From Sulfurimonas hydrogeniphila (GTDB lineage Bacteria; Campylobacterota; Campylobacteria; Campylobacterales; Sulfurimonadaceae), in NCBI RefSeq assembly GCF_009068765.1, contig NZ_CP035534.1, forward strand, positions 620,001 through 684,000: a stretch of 64,000 nt of DNA, given 5' to 3'. A model generated the notes under the pieces. It was not told where the DNA came from, ran no database searches, and saw only the letters and a list, made by a program, of their open reading frames with translations. A program made the position numbers and the translations under genes. Shown here one piece after another: positions 1-9,348 of the stretch; position 1 is the first letter of the stretch, and every line of letters begins with the position of its first letter.

Positions 1-50
1 TTGTTCATTGAGTCCATGAGTGAGTCGTATAAGTAGTGATTTCAATGCAT

Positions 51-854
51 TTAACTCTTTATATGTTCCAGGGCTTGATCGAAACTCTCCATATCAAGTC
101 CGTATTTTTCTATTAACTCTTTTGCAGCTTGAATGCTCTCGTTTGTGATTACACCGTTTATAGGAACAGTGATACGAACTACATGAAGAATCTGTGCAGC
201 TTTTTTATCTTCTTCCTTGGCTGCATCGGGATTTTGACAGTTGCGTATAACATCAACAAGTCCCTCTTCAAATTTCCATTGTGCAAATATTGTAGCACTG
301 ACTTCAGGTGTATCTACACCTACAATCTCTTTTTCGGCAGCTTCAACATCCTGTAACTCCTGCATAACTGCTTTGAACTCTGCTTCTTTTTTGTCCGCTA
401 TAATCTGCTGTGCAATAAGTACTTTTCCGATTTCTACCAAAAAGGCAGCAGGGGATAAAATACCCATAAGCCTGTTTTCTCTTTTTAGACACCAGGCCGT
501 AGTAAGCGCATGCTGTTTTTTTGAGAGTTCAGAGAACATTTCGTTTGTAATGCCGTAGGGTGACAAATCAAGATCAAAGCTTTTTTTCACGATTGAAGCT
601 AATGCAAATCCGCGAACAGTACCCATACCAAAGAGACCGACTGCCTGACTGATAGCATTTATTTCTCTGGAGAAACCGTAAAGCGGTGAATTTGCCGCTT
701 TAAGGATATCGGCTGTCAAAAGAGGGTCTTTTTCTAAAATTTTTGCCATATCATTAAATGTAGAGTTCGGATCTTTGTAAACTTTCTCTATTTGAAGAGC
801 AGATTCCGGAAGTGGCGGGAGTTGCTTGATTTTTTTTAATATATCTTCAGTCAT
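51..854 (-). CDS. HDOD domain protein
   Basis: 267 aa. Almost the whole protein matches the HDOD domain, a catalytically inactive relative of HD phosphohydrolases used as a signalling or scaffold module. The N-terminal part (KQLPPLPESALQIEKV, then DPLLTADILKAANSPLYGF and a SQAVGLFGMGTVRGFAL helix) is the typical HDOD opening. No receiver or GGDEF domain is attached, so it is a stand-alone HDOD protein. A purine-rich AGAGAGAAA precedes the ATG. Such proteins often act in chemotaxis, c-di-GMP or stress signalling, but the partner cannot be read from the sequence. Family assignment is firm; the role is unknown. Confidence 0.8.
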   Translation of the reverse strand: MTEDILKKIKQLPPLPESALQIEKVYKDPNSTFNDMAKILEKDPLLTADILKAANSPLYGFSREINAISQAVGLFGMGTVRGFALASIVKKSFDLDLSPYGITNEMFSELSKKQHALTTAWCLKRENRLMGILSPAAFLVEIGKVLIAQQIIADKKEAEFKAVMQELQDVEAAEKEIVGVDTPEVSATIFAQWKFEEGLVDVIRNCQNPDAAKEEDKKAAQILHVVRITVPINGVITNESIQAAKELIEKYGLDMESFDQALEHIKS

Positions 855-998
855 TTAATTTCTCTCTTGTTAAATATAGTCTTTGTAGTGTAATTATAGT
901 CTCAATAGCTAAATACATACTGAAGTAACCATTTTTCTTGATGCTTGTTTACAAAAAACTGTTATTATTTTTCATAAAAATTTTAGAAGGAAACAGAT

Positions 999-1325
999 AT
1001 GCAAAATGATGCAATGTTGACGCAACTGCGATATGTACCAAATGAAGCTTTGGTGCAGCAACTTAAAAGAATTCAAAAAAATACTCCGGGATATGAAAAA
1101 ATAGAGAAGCATATTTTGGATTTAAATGATCATCTCAAAGTAAATAATGCCTATGTCGCTTTATCCAATACAAAAGATTACTTTAAAATAAAAGTAGAGT
1201 CACCTACTCCTGAGTTAGCACAGGAAGCACATGAAAAGATAGAGCATTTCAGCAGAAAATTCAAGGTAAAAACAGACAAATTACCAAATAAAGAAACATA
1301 TTATATTATAGGGTACGAGCATTAG
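999..1325 (+). CDS. conserved-looking hypothetical protein
   Basis: 108 aa, soluble, highly charged, with no signal peptide or membrane segment. The start is supported by AGAAGGAAACAG just upstream of the ATG. It ends 12 bases before greB, so the two are probably co-transcribed. I do not recognise a domain. The alternating helix-rich pattern (QQLKRIQKNTPGYEKIEKHILDL) and a final strand-like YYIIGYEH suggest a small folded protein rather than a chance frame. Confidence 0.65.
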   Translation: MQNDAMLTQLRYVPNEALVQQLKRIQKNTPGYEKIEKHILDLNDHLKVNNAYVALSNTKDYFKIKVESPTPELAQEAHEKIEHFSRKFKVKTDKLPNKETYYIIGYEH

Positions 1326-1337
1326 GAACAACAGTTG

Positions 1338-1862
1338 ATGAAAGAACCTATGAGTATCGAAGGGTATGATAAACTTACAGAAGAGTTTAAATATCTGCTC
1401 GAAGTTGAAAAACCCAAGGTGGCGCATGAAAAACTTGTAGCTGCCGCACTTGGTGACCGAAGTGAAAATGCTGACTATCAGGCGGCAAAAGAGAAATTGC
1501 GTTTTATTGACAAAAGGCTTTTTTATCTCAACAAAATGATTCAAAACTCACAAATCATTGATCCCTCTTTACATGTACATGAACGTATTTCTTTTGGAAG
1601 TACCGTTACATTGGTTGATCTTGAAACCGATAAAGAAGAGGTGTATACTTTATGCGGTGTGCTTGAGAGCGAACCGGAAAACGGACTGATATCCGTTCAT
1701 TCTCCTATAGCAAAAGCATTGCTTGGCAAAAGTGCAGGCGACGAGGTCAAAGTCAGGTTGCCAAATCAGATAAAAGAGTATGAAATTGAAAAAATAGAGT
1801 ATAAAAATATCTTTTCTCTGAAAAAGAATATTCGCACAAAAAGTGATTTTTCTTTTCATTAA
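1338..1862 (+). CDS. greB: transcription elongation factor GreA/GreB family
   Basis: 174 aa from the ATG at 1338; an in-frame TTG at 1335 is also possible because AGGAAC lies at 1324-1329. Gre factors insert a coiled coil into the RNA polymerase secondary channel and stimulate cleavage of backtracked RNA. The acidic tip motif GDRSENADY is at residues 39-47; the Arg makes it GreB-like (GreA usually has GDLSENAEY). The C-terminal FKBP-like domain is recognisable (SPIAKALLGKSAGDEVKVRLP). The last 20 or so residues are a basic extension beyond the usual 158-160 aa. It follows a hypothetical gene by 12 bases and is followed by purL. Confidence 0.85.
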   Translation: MKEPMSIEGYDKLTEEFKYLLEVEKPKVAHEKLVAAALGDRSENADYQAAKEKLRFIDKRLFYLNKMIQNSQIIDPSLHVHERISFGSTVTLVDLETDKEEVYTLCGVLESEPENGLISVHSPIAKALLGKSAGDEVKVRLPNQIKEYEIEKIEYKNIFSLKKNIRTKSDFSFH

Positions 1863-1924
1863 AACAACTTTTACCATTGCTTGGATATAATTCATTTTTA
1901 AAAACCAATTTTTAGGAAACCCCC

Positions 1925-4141
1925 GTGAGCCAACAATTACAAAACATTGATGAACAGTTAGCCAACCATAAGCTTTCGCAAGAAGACTATATACATATTA
2001 AAGAGATCTTAGGACGTGAACCGAATTTGGTTGAATTAGGTATATTTTCAGCCATGTGGAGTGAACACTGTTCGTATAAGTCTTCCAAAGTCCATTTAAA
2101 AGGGTTTCCTACAAAAGCACCATGGGTTATTCAGGGACCTGGTGAAAATGCCGGTGTTATTGATATTGGTGATGGATATGCGGCAGTTTTTAAGATGGAG
2201 TCACATAATCATCCGAGTTTTATAGAACCCTATCAGGGCGCGGCAACCGGTGTCGGCGGAATTATGCGTGATGTTTTTACAATGGGTGCCCGTCCTGTGG
2301 CAAACTTGAATGCACTGCGTTTTGGCAATATTTTGAACAAAGATGATATTTCCAAGCATCAGCGTTATTTGGTGCGCGGTGTCACTGAGGGAATCGGCGG
2401 TTACGGCAACTGTATGGGTGTTCCGACCATCGGCGGTGAAACCAGTTTTGATGAGTGTTACAACGGAAATATTCTTGTCAATGCTTTTACTCTGGGAATT
2501 GCAAAAAGTGACGAAATATTTTACGGCAAGGCAGAGGGGACAGGAAATCCAGTCCTTTATGTAGGTGCTAAAACAGGTCGTGACGGTCTTGGCGGAGCTG
2601 TTATGAGTTCGGACAGTTTTACCGAAGAGAGCAAATCTTTGCGTCCGACGGTTCAGGTAGGGGATCCTTTTACCGAAAAACTGCTTTTGGAAGCATGTCT
2701 GGAGCTTTTTAAAACGGATCATGTCATCGGAATCCAGGATATGGGAGCTGCCGGACTTACATCTTCTTCTTTTGAGATGGCGGGACGTTCAGGTTCGGGA
2801 ATGATTATGCACCTTGACAAGGTTCCTGCGCGCGAAGAAAATATGACTCCTTATGATTTTATGCTCAGTGAATCGCAAGAGCGTATGCTTTTGTGTGCCA
2901 AAAAAGGTTCAGAACAGGCTATTATCGATATTTTTGAAAAATGGGATCTGGATGCTGCAGTTATAGGCGAGGTAACAGATACCGGAAAAATGGAGCTTTT
3001 TTGGCATGGAGAAAAATGTGCTGAGGTTCCTGTTGACCCTGTTAGTGAAGAAGCTCCGGAACTGAACCGTCCTATGAAAAAACCTGCTTACCTTGATGAT
3101 ATTCACAAAGTAAGTATTGATGATTTTGACAGAGTGTCAAATCAGGAAGCGTTTGAAAAACTGACAAAATCCATGGAAGTAGTTGATAAATCATGGATTT
3201 ATACACAATATGATTCTATGGTACAGACAAATACTGTTAAAAACGGAGGCATGCTTGATGCTTCCGTCATCCGCGTAAAAGAGAATAAAAAAGCTTTGGC
3301 AATGTCAGCTGACTGTAATGTGCGTTATTGTTATATAGATCCGAAAATGGGAGCAGCGGCAGCGGTTGTTGAATCCGGGCGTAATGTTGCCATGAGCGGA
3401 GCAAGACCGTTGGCAATTACCGACTGTCTTAATTACGGAAACCCTGAAAATCTTGAAGTTATGTGGCAATTCGGTGAGGGATGTTTAGGTATTAAAGAAG
3501 CATGTGCAGAGCTGACAACCCCGGTCATTGGCGGAAATGTTTCTCTTTATAATGAAACAAACGGTGTTTCTGTTTTTCCAACGCCTTCTATTGCAACCGT
3601 AGGTGTGAATGATGATGAAAACAATGTGTTAATGTCAAGTTTTCAATCTGAGGGAAATGCGCTTTATCTGATAGGCGAAAGCAAATCAGAATTCGGCGGT
3701 TCTTTATATATGAAAGAGCTTTACGGTACTGTTGCCGGAGTTATACCTGAAATTGACTACAAGAAAGAGCTTGCACTTTGGGATTTGGTTATAGAAGCAA
3801 ACAAAAAGCATTTGCTGGAGTGCGCAAAAGATGCAAGCAGCGGCGGTGTTGCAATAGCATTAGCGAAAATGGCAGCCACAAGCGGACTTGGCTGCGATGT
3901 AGATATGAGTGTTGCTGATGATCGGGATATCTTTGCAGAAAGTATGAGTCGAGCCATTATTGAAGTAAAGTCTGAAAACTGTGAAGCTTTTGAAGCGATG
4001 CTTGATGAATCAATGTCTGTTGAAAAAATTGGAACAGTTGGAGGAGATACTGTACGAATAAATGATGTAAATATGAGTATAAAAAGCCTCAAAGAGAATT
4101 ATTTTACTACTTTTAGAAAAATAGTTGAACAAGATTTATAG
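1925..4141 (+). CDS. purL: phosphoribosylformylglycinamidine synthase subunit PurL
   Basis: 738 aa, the usual length of the small-type PurL that works with separate PurQ and PurS subunits. It converts FGAR, ATP and ammonia to FGAM in purine synthesis. Seen: SEHCSYK at residues 46-52, the ATP/Mg region MESHNHPSF at 91-99 followed by GAATGVGGI, and two AIRS-like halves, the second with [12 protein letters not shown]. The start is a GTG with TAGGAAACCCCC before it. A TATAAT at 1886-1891 inside the greB tail gap could be its promoter. purH, another purine gene, is 1.7 kb downstream but is separated by a convergent pfkA. Confidence 0.95.
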   Translation: MSQQLQNIDEQLANHKLSQEDYIHIKEILGREPNLVELGIFSAMWSEHCSYKSSKVHLKGFPTKAPWVIQGPGENAGVIDIGDGYAAVFKMESHNHPSFIEPYQGAATGVGGIMRDVFTMGARPVANLNALRFGNILNKDDISKHQRYLVRGVTEGIGGYGNCMGVPTIGGETSFDECYNGNILVNAFTLGIAKSDEIFYGKAEGTGNPVLYVGAKTGRDGLGGAVMSSDSFTEESKSLRPTVQVGDPFTEKLLLEACLELFKTDHVIGIQDMGAAGLTSSSFEMAGRSGSGMIMHLDKVPAREENMTPYDFMLSESQERMLLCAKKGSEQAIIDIFEKWDLDAAVIGEVTDTGKMELFWHGEKCAEVPVDPVSEEAPELNRPMKKPAYLDDIHKVSIDDFDRVSNQEAFEKLTKSMEVVDKSWIYTQYDSMVQTNTVKNGGMLDASVIRVKENKKALAMSADCNVRYCYIDPKMGAAAAVVESGRNVAMSGARPLAITDCLNYGNPENLEVMWQFGEGCLGIKEACAELTTPVIGGNVSLYNETNGVSVFPTPSIATVGVNDDENNVLMSSFQSEGNALYLIGESKSEFGGSLYMKELYGTVAGVIPEIDYKKELALWDLVIEANKKHLLECAKDASSGGVAIALAKMAATSGLGCDVDMSVADDRDIFAESMSRAIIEVKSENCEAFEAMLDESMSVEKIGTVGGDTVRINDVNMSIKSLKENYFTTFRKIVEQDL

Positions 4142-4217
4142 TAATAGCAAAATCTTATAAAACTTTAATCCGTTTAGGTATATAATAATCACGAAAATAT
4201 CACAAAGGAAAAGATAA

Positions 4218-4805
4218 ATGAGAAAAAACATAATTACTGCAATAATTGCACTGAGTGTTGCATTTTTTGCAACAGGATGTTCTACAATGCATATGGGCTG
4301 GGTGGCAGTTACGAGTCAACACAAACTTGACGACAAAGCTATGGATGCGTATGATGAAATGTTTACAAAAGTTGCAAAATACGGTGACCCTGCACGTGCA
4401 ATGATGAAAGAGTGGAAGGTTGAAGAAGGTGTGAGCGGTGATGATGTAAAAGAGTCAATAGCTGCACTTACTGAAGAGTATAACATGAGACTTACGGGTT
4501 ATGTTAAAATGTATACAAAAGAGGATGCAAAACCAAATGAAGTGGCAGAAGCAAGAATCTGGTCTTTGTGTAACCTTACGACTGCAAAAATATTCTTGAA
4601 TTATTCACGTTATTATGGTGGTTTTATGCCATGTAGAATTATGTATGTTCGTTATGGTAACGGAGACGCTTTCTTAATCAGTATGGATATGACTCTTGCA
4701 ATTCATGGCGGATACCCGTTACCTCCAAAAATGCTAGAAGCTGCTTTAAAAGTAAAAGACGCAATGGAAGGAATTCCTGCTCGTGCTGCACAAGGTGATT
4801 TCTAG
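4218..4805 (+). CDS. lipoprotein with DUF302-like C-terminus
   Basis: 195 aa. The first 21 residues form a lipoprotein signal (hydrophobic stretch then FATGC, lipid Cys at 21), so the mature protein is membrane-anchored on the periplasmic side. The C-terminal part, with PCRIMYVRYGNGDAFLISM, resembles DUF302 proteins, whose function is not settled. A TATAAT at 4181-4186 and an AAAGGAAAAG before the ATG support independent expression. Its stop codon overlaps that of the convergent pfkA in the palindrome CTAG. Confidence 0.75.
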   Translation: MRKNIITAIIALSVAFFATGCSTMHMGWVAVTSQHKLDDKAMDAYDEMFTKVAKYGDPARAMMKEWKVEEGVSGDDVKESIAALTEEYNMRLTGYVKMYTKEDAKPNEVAEARIWSLCNLTTAKIFLNYSRYYGGFMPCRIMYVRYGNGDAFLISMDMTLAIHGGYPLPPKMLEAALKVKDAMEGIPARAAQGDF

Positions 4806-5779
4806 TCACCTGTTGCTTCTGGAGAGTTTATAAATTTTATAAGCTCTTCATCTAAATGATAGGGTGTATTCACAACCGCATCAATCTCTTTATACCTGAA
4901 CCCCTCTTTTGTATAACAAACAATAGTTTCGTTTTTATTATCCAGCAAAGCATCTATCGCATACGTAATAAATTTATATGCCATAAGTCTGTCTTTTACT
5001 GTCGGATTTCCTCCGCGCTGCAGGTGACCAAGTACATTTACTCTTGATTCAATGCCGATTTTTTCTTCAAACCATCGTGCTATCTCTTCAGAATCCTCAT
5101 TTATCCCCTCTGCTACAATAGCAATAAAATATCTTCGTCCGTTTTGTATCTCTTGTTTGAATTTTTGCTCATACGCGTTTAAATTATAGGTTGTTTCAGG
5201 AATTAAACAAAGCTCAGAACCGGATGTCAAATGAGATACAAGTGCAAGGTAACCGCATTTGTTTCCCATGGTCTCAATAATGAAAGCCCTTTTGAAAGAA
5301 GATGCCGTATCTCTGATGGAGTCTATTGAGAATTTTATCATATTGAGTGCCGTATCTACTCCCAAACAGTAGTCTGTGCCTGAAATATCATTATCAATAG
5401 TAGAGGGAATACCGCAAAACTTTATGTTATGCTCTTTGTAAAACTGATGTAAACCACGAAAAGAACCATCTCCCCCAAGCACAATAAGCATTGTTACATG
5501 TAATGCATCAAGGTTTTGTTTTGCTATGTTTCTATACTTCTTCTGCATAAATCTTTTGCTTCTGGCACTTCCTATTTTAGTGCCTCCACGGTTAATAATG
5601 CCCGAAACATCACAATAACTCGCTTTATGAATATTGTTGTCAATCAGTCCTTCGTATCCGTCATACACGAAGTAGGGCGTTAAATTATTTTGTAAACTGT
5701 ATTCAACAAATCTTTTCAATGCCGGATTCATGCCGGAGACATCTCCGCCAGAACAGAGTATGGCAATATTTTGCTTCAT
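4802..5779 (-). CDS. pfkA: 6-phosphofructokinase (PfkA family)
   Basis: 325 aa from the ATG at 5779, chosen over an upstream ATG (5815) because AAGGAAG lies 5-6 bases before it and the protein then begins MKQNIAILCSGGD, as PfkA normally does. It phosphorylates fructose 6-phosphate. GGDGS at 102-106 has the Gly typical of ATP-dependent enzymes, and PSTIDND at 125-131 carries the catalytic Asp (D129); the residue after Pro is Ser rather than the Lys of pyrophosphate enzymes, again favouring ATP. Many heterotrophic Campylobacterota lack Pfk, so its presence implies a complete glycolytic route, perhaps for stored carbohydrate. Convergent with the lipoprotein, overlapping by four bases. Confidence 0.9.
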   Translation of the reverse strand: MKQNIAILCSGGDVSGMNPALKRFVEYSLQNNLTPYFVYDGYEGLIDNNIHKASYCDVSGIINRGGTKIGSARSKRFMQKKYRNIAKQNLDALHVTMLIVLGGDGSFRGLHQFYKEHNIKFCGIPSTIDNDISGTDYCLGVDTALNMIKFSIDSIRDTASSFKRAFIIETMGNKCGYLALVSHLTSGSELCLIPETTYNLNAYEQKFKQEIQNGRRYFIAIVAEGINEDSEEIARWFEEKIGIESRVNVLGHLQRGGNPTVKDRLMAYKFITYAIDALLDNKNETIVCYTKEGFRYKEIDAVVNTPYHLDEELIKFINSPEATGD

Positions 5780-5869
5780 TATAGCTTCCTTAAATTGTTT
5801 TTTTAAGTTTACCATCTTCTAAACTCTATTTGGATAAAATAGCAGTAATATTTTAAATCAAGGCGTCAA

Positions 5870-7408
5870 ATGAAAAAAAGAGCATTAGTAAGTGTAAGTG
5901 ACAAAAACGGTGTTGTAGATTTTTGTAAATCATTGGTAAAAAATGAGTATGAGATAATTTCTACCGGCGGAACATACAGGTTGTTGAAAGAAAATGGGGT
6001 GGATGCTATTGAAATTGATGAGATAACAAAGTTTCCCGAATGTTTTGAAGGGCGTGTGAAAACTTTAAATCCTTTTGTTCACGGTGGGATTTTGCATCGT
6101 CGTGACAAACAGTCACATTTGGACCAGGCAAAAGAGCTTGGGGTTGAAGCGATTGATCTGGTATGTGTCAACCTTTATCCGTTTAAGGAAACAATAGAAA
6201 AAACGGATGATTTTGATGAAATTATAGAAAATATTGACATTGGCGGTCCGGCAATGGTTCGCTCGGCTGCAAAAAACTTTGATGCTGTTCTAATTGTAAC
6301 AAATGTACAAGATTATGACATCGTTATTGATGCGATTGAGAATGAAAAAAATACAAAAGAGTTTCGCCGCGGTTTTATGATTAAGGCGTATGAACATACT
6401 GCAGCCTATGATTCAATGATTGCAAACTACATGAATGAACGTTTCAACGAAGGTTTCGGCGAAAAACAGTTTATTGTTGGCAATAAAGTAATGAACACTC
6501 GTTATGGTGAAAATCCTCATCAAAAAGGTGCCCTCTATGAATTTGACAAACATTTTTCAAATAATTTTAAGACACTCAAAGGCGAAGCAAGTTTTAACAA
6601 CTTAAATGATTTAAACGGTGCGGTTAAAATTGCAGCTGCCTTTGGGAATGAAAATGCTGTTTGTATCTCAAAACACGGTAATCCCTGTGGCTTTGCAATT
6701 AAAGATACATTACTCGAAGCATATACAGAAGCACTCAAATGTGACCCTGTATCTGCTTTTGGCGGTGTGGTTGCCGTTAATGGCACAGTTGACAAAGCAT
6801 TGGCAGAAAAAATGAATGAAATATTTATTGAAGTGATTATAGCAGGACGTATTACCGAAGAAGCACAGGAAGTATTTGCAGCAAAGAAAAGAATCAAACT
6901 TTTTGAGATGGGTGCGGATAACTTAATACTGGCGAATGATAAAAAAGACTTTAAGCACATTGACGGCGGATTTATTTTCCAGGATGCGGACAAGGTGCAG
7001 GATGATGAAGTGAAAAATGCAAAACTTATGAGTAAAAATGCAGCAACACCTGAAGAGATGAAAGATCTTGAAATTGCCTATAAGGTAGCATCCCTGACAA
7101 AATCAAACTGTGTCGTTTATGTGAAAAATTCCGCAATGGTTGCTGTCGGTATGGGAATGACCAGCCGTGTAGATGCTGCACAGTGTGCGCTTAAAAAAGC
7201 AAAAGATATGGGGCTTGACGTAACAGGCGCAGCCCTTGCCAGCGAAGCATTCTTTCCGTTTCGTGACTCTATAGATGCAGCCGCGGCAGCAGGGGTCAAA
7301 AATATTATAGAACCAGGAGGCTCTATTCGCGACGAAGAAATAATAGCTGCAGCCGATGAATTTGGTATGAGTCTCTACTTTTCAGGTATCCGCCACTTCT
7401 TACATTAA
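5870..7408 (+). CDS. purH: bifunctional AICAR transformylase / IMP cyclohydrolase
   Basis: 512 aa, the normal PurH length. The last two steps of IMP synthesis: formylation of AICAR and ring closure. N-terminal MGS-like cyclohydrolase domain ([13 protein letters not shown], then [15 protein letters not shown]) followed by the transformylase domain with [22 protein letters not shown] and [10 protein letters not shown]. The ribosome-binding site before the ATG is weak. A hairpin lies five bases after the stop codon. Confidence 0.95.
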   Translation: MKKRALVSVSDKNGVVDFCKSLVKNEYEIISTGGTYRLLKENGVDAIEIDEITKFPECFEGRVKTLNPFVHGGILHRRDKQSHLDQAKELGVEAIDLVCVNLYPFKETIEKTDDFDEIIENIDIGGPAMVRSAAKNFDAVLIVTNVQDYDIVIDAIENEKNTKEFRRGFMIKAYEHTAAYDSMIANYMNERFNEGFGEKQFIVGNKVMNTRYGENPHQKGALYEFDKHFSNNFKTLKGEASFNNLNDLNGAVKIAAAFGNENAVCISKHGNPCGFAIKDTLLEAYTEALKCDPVSAFGGVVAVNGTVDKALAEKMNEIFIEVIIAGRITEEAQEVFAAKKRIKLFEMGADNLILANDKKDFKHIDGGFIFQDADKVQDDEVKNAKLMSKNAATPEEMKDLEIAYKVASLTKSNCVVYVKNSAMVAVGMGMTSRVDAAQCALKKAKDMGLDVTGAALASEAFFPFRDSIDAAAAAGVKNIIEPGGSIRDEEIIAAADEFGMSLYFSGIRHFLH

Positions 7409-7412
7409 ATCT

Positions 7413-7434
7413 ATCAAGGTTTCTTTACCTTGAT
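7413..7434 (+). terminator. hairpin after purH
   Basis: ATCAAGGT (7413-7420), six-base loop, ACCTTGAT (7427-7434). There is no T-run after it, so it may be a weak or factor-aided terminator or a 3'-end stabiliser. Its right arm overlaps the left arm of the HAIR operator and the -35 box that follow. Confidence 0.4.
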
Positions 7435-7463
7435 TGACATGCACTCAAGTAATATGATATAAT
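7429..7463 (+). promoter_or_regulatory. HspR-type (HAIR) operator on a strong sigma-70 promoter
   Basis: CTTGATT (7429-7435), seven bases, ACTCAAG (7443-7449) is one mismatch from the HspR-associated inverted repeat CTTGAGT-N7-ACTCAAG. It overlaps TTGACA (7434-7439), 18 bases, TATAAT (7458-7463), a perfect pair of boxes reading rightward. The arrangement is that of a repressor-controlled heat-shock promoter. The next rightward gene is cbpA, whose partner gene hspR encodes the cognate repressor, but 1.9 kb containing an IS110-family element lies between. Operator identity is from family knowledge; not tested. Confidence 0.75.
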
Positions 7464-7672
7464 TCCACTAATGAGAATCTATGAATAATTAAATAAGTTA
7501 GAAGCAATCCTATAAAGAATAACTTAAACGGAGTAAAAAAATAAAAAAAACAATAGCCCAGTAACAATAAAACCTCAAAGAACATTTTCAAGAGTATAAA
7601 ACTCTTGGGATTGTTTGATTTTTGAAGCACTTTATTAAAGTCATTATCTAGAATTTGACTCAAGTGTTTCAA
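7445..7672 (-). CDS. doubtful small membrane ORF
   Basis: 75 aa with a TTG start and no clear ribosome-binding site. It would have a polar N-terminus and two hydrophobic segments, but the frame is the complement of A-rich DNA and its end runs through the promoter at 7434-7463. It may be chance, or a remnant beside the IS element. Confidence 0.2.
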   Translation of the reverse strand: MKHLSQILDNDFNKVLQKSNNPKSFILLKMFFEVLLLLGYCFFYFFTPFKLFFIGLLLTYLIIHRFSLVELYHIT

Positions 7673-7813
7673 TGATCAAACACCTAAAAACTGTTTGGTT
7701 GACAATGATAAGGTACTAGGTGCCCCTTGAGGGTATAGGACAATTTATATAATTTCCTATATAGTGTTTATCAAGTTCTATAACAACTTATTGTTAAATA
7801 GTTGAATTAAACT

Positions 7814-9052
7814 TTAGGATAGTGATGCTTGAAATACCCTTTGTGGGTTATAGGCAACATTGTTTTTATATATAGCTAAAATGATATGTGCAAGCTTCCT
7901 TGCAACAATCACAACAGCTTCCTTTTTGGCTCTACCTTGAGAGACCTTGTCAAGAAAAAGCTTGTTGAGTTGCTCATTATGCCTAATGGCAGCAATAGCG
8001 GCTTGATAGAGAGCTTTTTTAGCAAGCTTTGCACCTCTTTTTGCGATTGCACCGTAGGTGAGTTTATTACCTGATTGCTCTAGTGTAGGATAAAGACCTA
8101 AATAACCAATGAAGTGAGAATTATTTTTGAATCGCGCTAAGTCTCCACACTCACTAATAAGAGCAAAGATGGTTTTATCACTCACACCTGGTATGGTTCT
8201 AAGATTATCAATAATATTCATAATCTCTTGCTCTTCATTACTCTCAAGTTGCGGTGTTTGATTAAAAAGCTTTAACATCTCATTCTCAAGCTCTTTAAGC
8301 TCCTCTTGTAGAAGCTTAATCACTCGGATATGAGATTTAATAACATAAGCTCTCTCATCTACACCATTGCCTTGATAAACAGAGTGTTTGGCTAACTCTA
8401 AAAGCTTTGTAGCTTTTTCTTCATTGAAGTTATTGCCTTTGATACCCCGAAAGGTTTTTAGTATTCTCTCTACACTCGCATGATGATAATGCTTTGCAGT
8501 TGGATACTTCTCTAAAAGTGCCAAGCCTGTCACATTAAAGGGATCTCTTATCACTTGTTCCATCTCTGGGAATACCACAGCTAAGAGTGTAGAGATTTGT
8601 CTTTTATGCTTTTTCATCTCTTCAAGTAGATTATTCTTATGTCTATAGAGTGATTTGATACTCTGATAAGTATCTTCACTTACATAGGCTTTAGAGTATC
8701 TGCCTGATTTAATAAGAGCTGCTATCATTAAAGCATCAATGTTGTCATTTTTTACTTTCTTCATGCTGTCCATCTCTCTAAATCTATTTGTTTGATAAGG
8801 ATTGAGTAATAGTACATTAAATCCTTTTTCACTCAGATAAAGATAGAGATTTTCAAAGAAAATTCCAGTGGCTTCCATACCAATGGTAAAGGTTGATACT
8901 TCATCAATGGAGTTTAAAAGTAAAAGTAGCTCATTAAAGCCATTCTCATCATTGCTGAACTTAAGTGACTTCTTTATCACTTTATCATCTTGATTAACCA
9001 CACAGGCAACATGAAAACCTTTTGCTATATCTATACCTACATAATAGTGCAT
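7814..9052 (-). CDS. IS110 family transposase (DEDD recombinase)
   Basis: 412 aa from the ATG at 9052, chosen because AAGGA lies seven bases before it and the protein then starts MHYYVGIDIAKG, the usual opening; the longer frame to 9124 is unlikely. N-terminal RuvC-like DEDD domain: Asp in GIDIAK, Glu in GMEATG, Asp in DNIDALMIA. C-terminal Transposase_20 domain: IPGVSDKTIFALISECGDLARF, then GYLGLYPTLEQSG with the nucleophile-type Ser of this family. The frame is intact, so the element may still be active. IS110 recombinases are guided by a bridge RNA encoded in the element. Confidence 0.9.
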   Translation of the reverse strand: MHYYVGIDIAKGFHVACVVNQDDKVIKKSLKFSNDENGFNELLLLLNSIDEVSTFTIGMEATGIFFENLYLYLSEKGFNVLLLNPYQTNRFREMDSMKKVKNDNIDALMIAALIKSGRYSKAYVSEDTYQSIKSLYRHKNNLLEEMKKHKRQISTLLAVVFPEMEQVIRDPFNVTGLALLEKYPTAKHYHHASVERILKTFRGIKGNNFNEEKATKLLELAKHSVYQGNGVDERAYVIKSHIRVIKLLQEELKELENEMLKLFNQTPQLESNEEQEIMNIIDNLRTIPGVSDKTIFALISECGDLARFKNNSHFIGYLGLYPTLEQSGNKLTYGAIAKRGAKLAKKALYQAAIAAIRHNEQLNKLFLDKVSQGRAKKEAVVIVARKLAHIILAIYKNNVAYNPQRVFQASLS

Positions 9053-9084
9053 CTGTACATCCTTTCGTATGTTTAACTTTTTTC

Positions 9085-9240
9085 TTACAGCCTCGTAACG
9101 ATAGAGGATTGAGATAGAACTCATCCTGGCATCCTATGGGTAAGTTACTCAGGTTAAACGCAGTATGCTTTCTTAGATAGTTGGCATTACACCTCATAAG
9201 GAAAAATGACTGTCATTCAACTCTTTAACTGTAAGTTGTT
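9085..9240 (-). ncRNA. candidate IS110 bridge-RNA region
   Basis: Non-coding side 5' of the transposase, where IS110-group elements encode their bridge RNA. Plus-strand hairpins seen: CCTC/GAGG (9091-9107), GGA-TGAG/CTCA-TCC with one bulge (9106-9126), the palindrome AATGAC-T-GTCATT (9205-9217) and CAACT/AGTTG (9218-9238). The RNA itself, its limits and its guide loops are inference; if the element belongs to the IS1111 group the RNA would instead lie on the 7670-7813 side. Confidence 0.25.
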
Positions 9241-9287
9241 TTAGTATTTGACAAACATAACAACTTTATCAAAAACTAAAAAATAAA

Positions 9288-9325
9288 TATCAAATCACTA
9301 CTCCTTTGGATGTAATGATTTGATA
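9288..9325. repeat. 10-bp inverted repeat before cbpA
   Basis: TATCAAATCA (9288-9297) and TGATTTGATA (9316-9325) are perfectly complementary with an 18-base centre. It ends 23 bases before the cbpA start. It could be a native leader hairpin, an operator, or the insertion target of the IS element. Confidence 0.55.
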
Positions 9326-9348
9326 AATTTATTATACGAGGAATAAAT

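Larger units (their letters stand above)
7664..9300 (-). mobile_element. IS110-family insertion sequence (ends approximate)
   Basis: One DEDD transposase gene with structured non-coding flanks. I could not fix the ends: IS110 elements lack long terminal repeats and often leave no clear target duplication. On the left (3' of the transposase) there are stem-loops GTGTTT/AAACAC (7664-7683) and TATAGGA/TCCTATA (7734-7761). On the right (5' of the transposase) there are several short hairpins between 9091 and 9238. The limits given are those consistent with the usual 1.2-1.6 kb size of the family. The element sits between the HAIR promoter and cbpA. Confidence 0.6.

Noticed and set aside
1-50. Possible start of a leftward gene (ATG at 17) or end of a rightward frame (stop at 34-36)
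   Set aside because: Only five codons are visible on the leftward option and no ribosome-binding site; too little to call.
7445-7672. Small leftward ORF as a firm gene
   Set aside because: TTG start, no ribosome-binding site and overlap with a strong promoter; listed only with low confidence.
9053-9124. Longer start of the IS110 transposase
   Set aside because: The ATG at 9052 has a good ribosome-binding site and gives the family's normal N-terminus.
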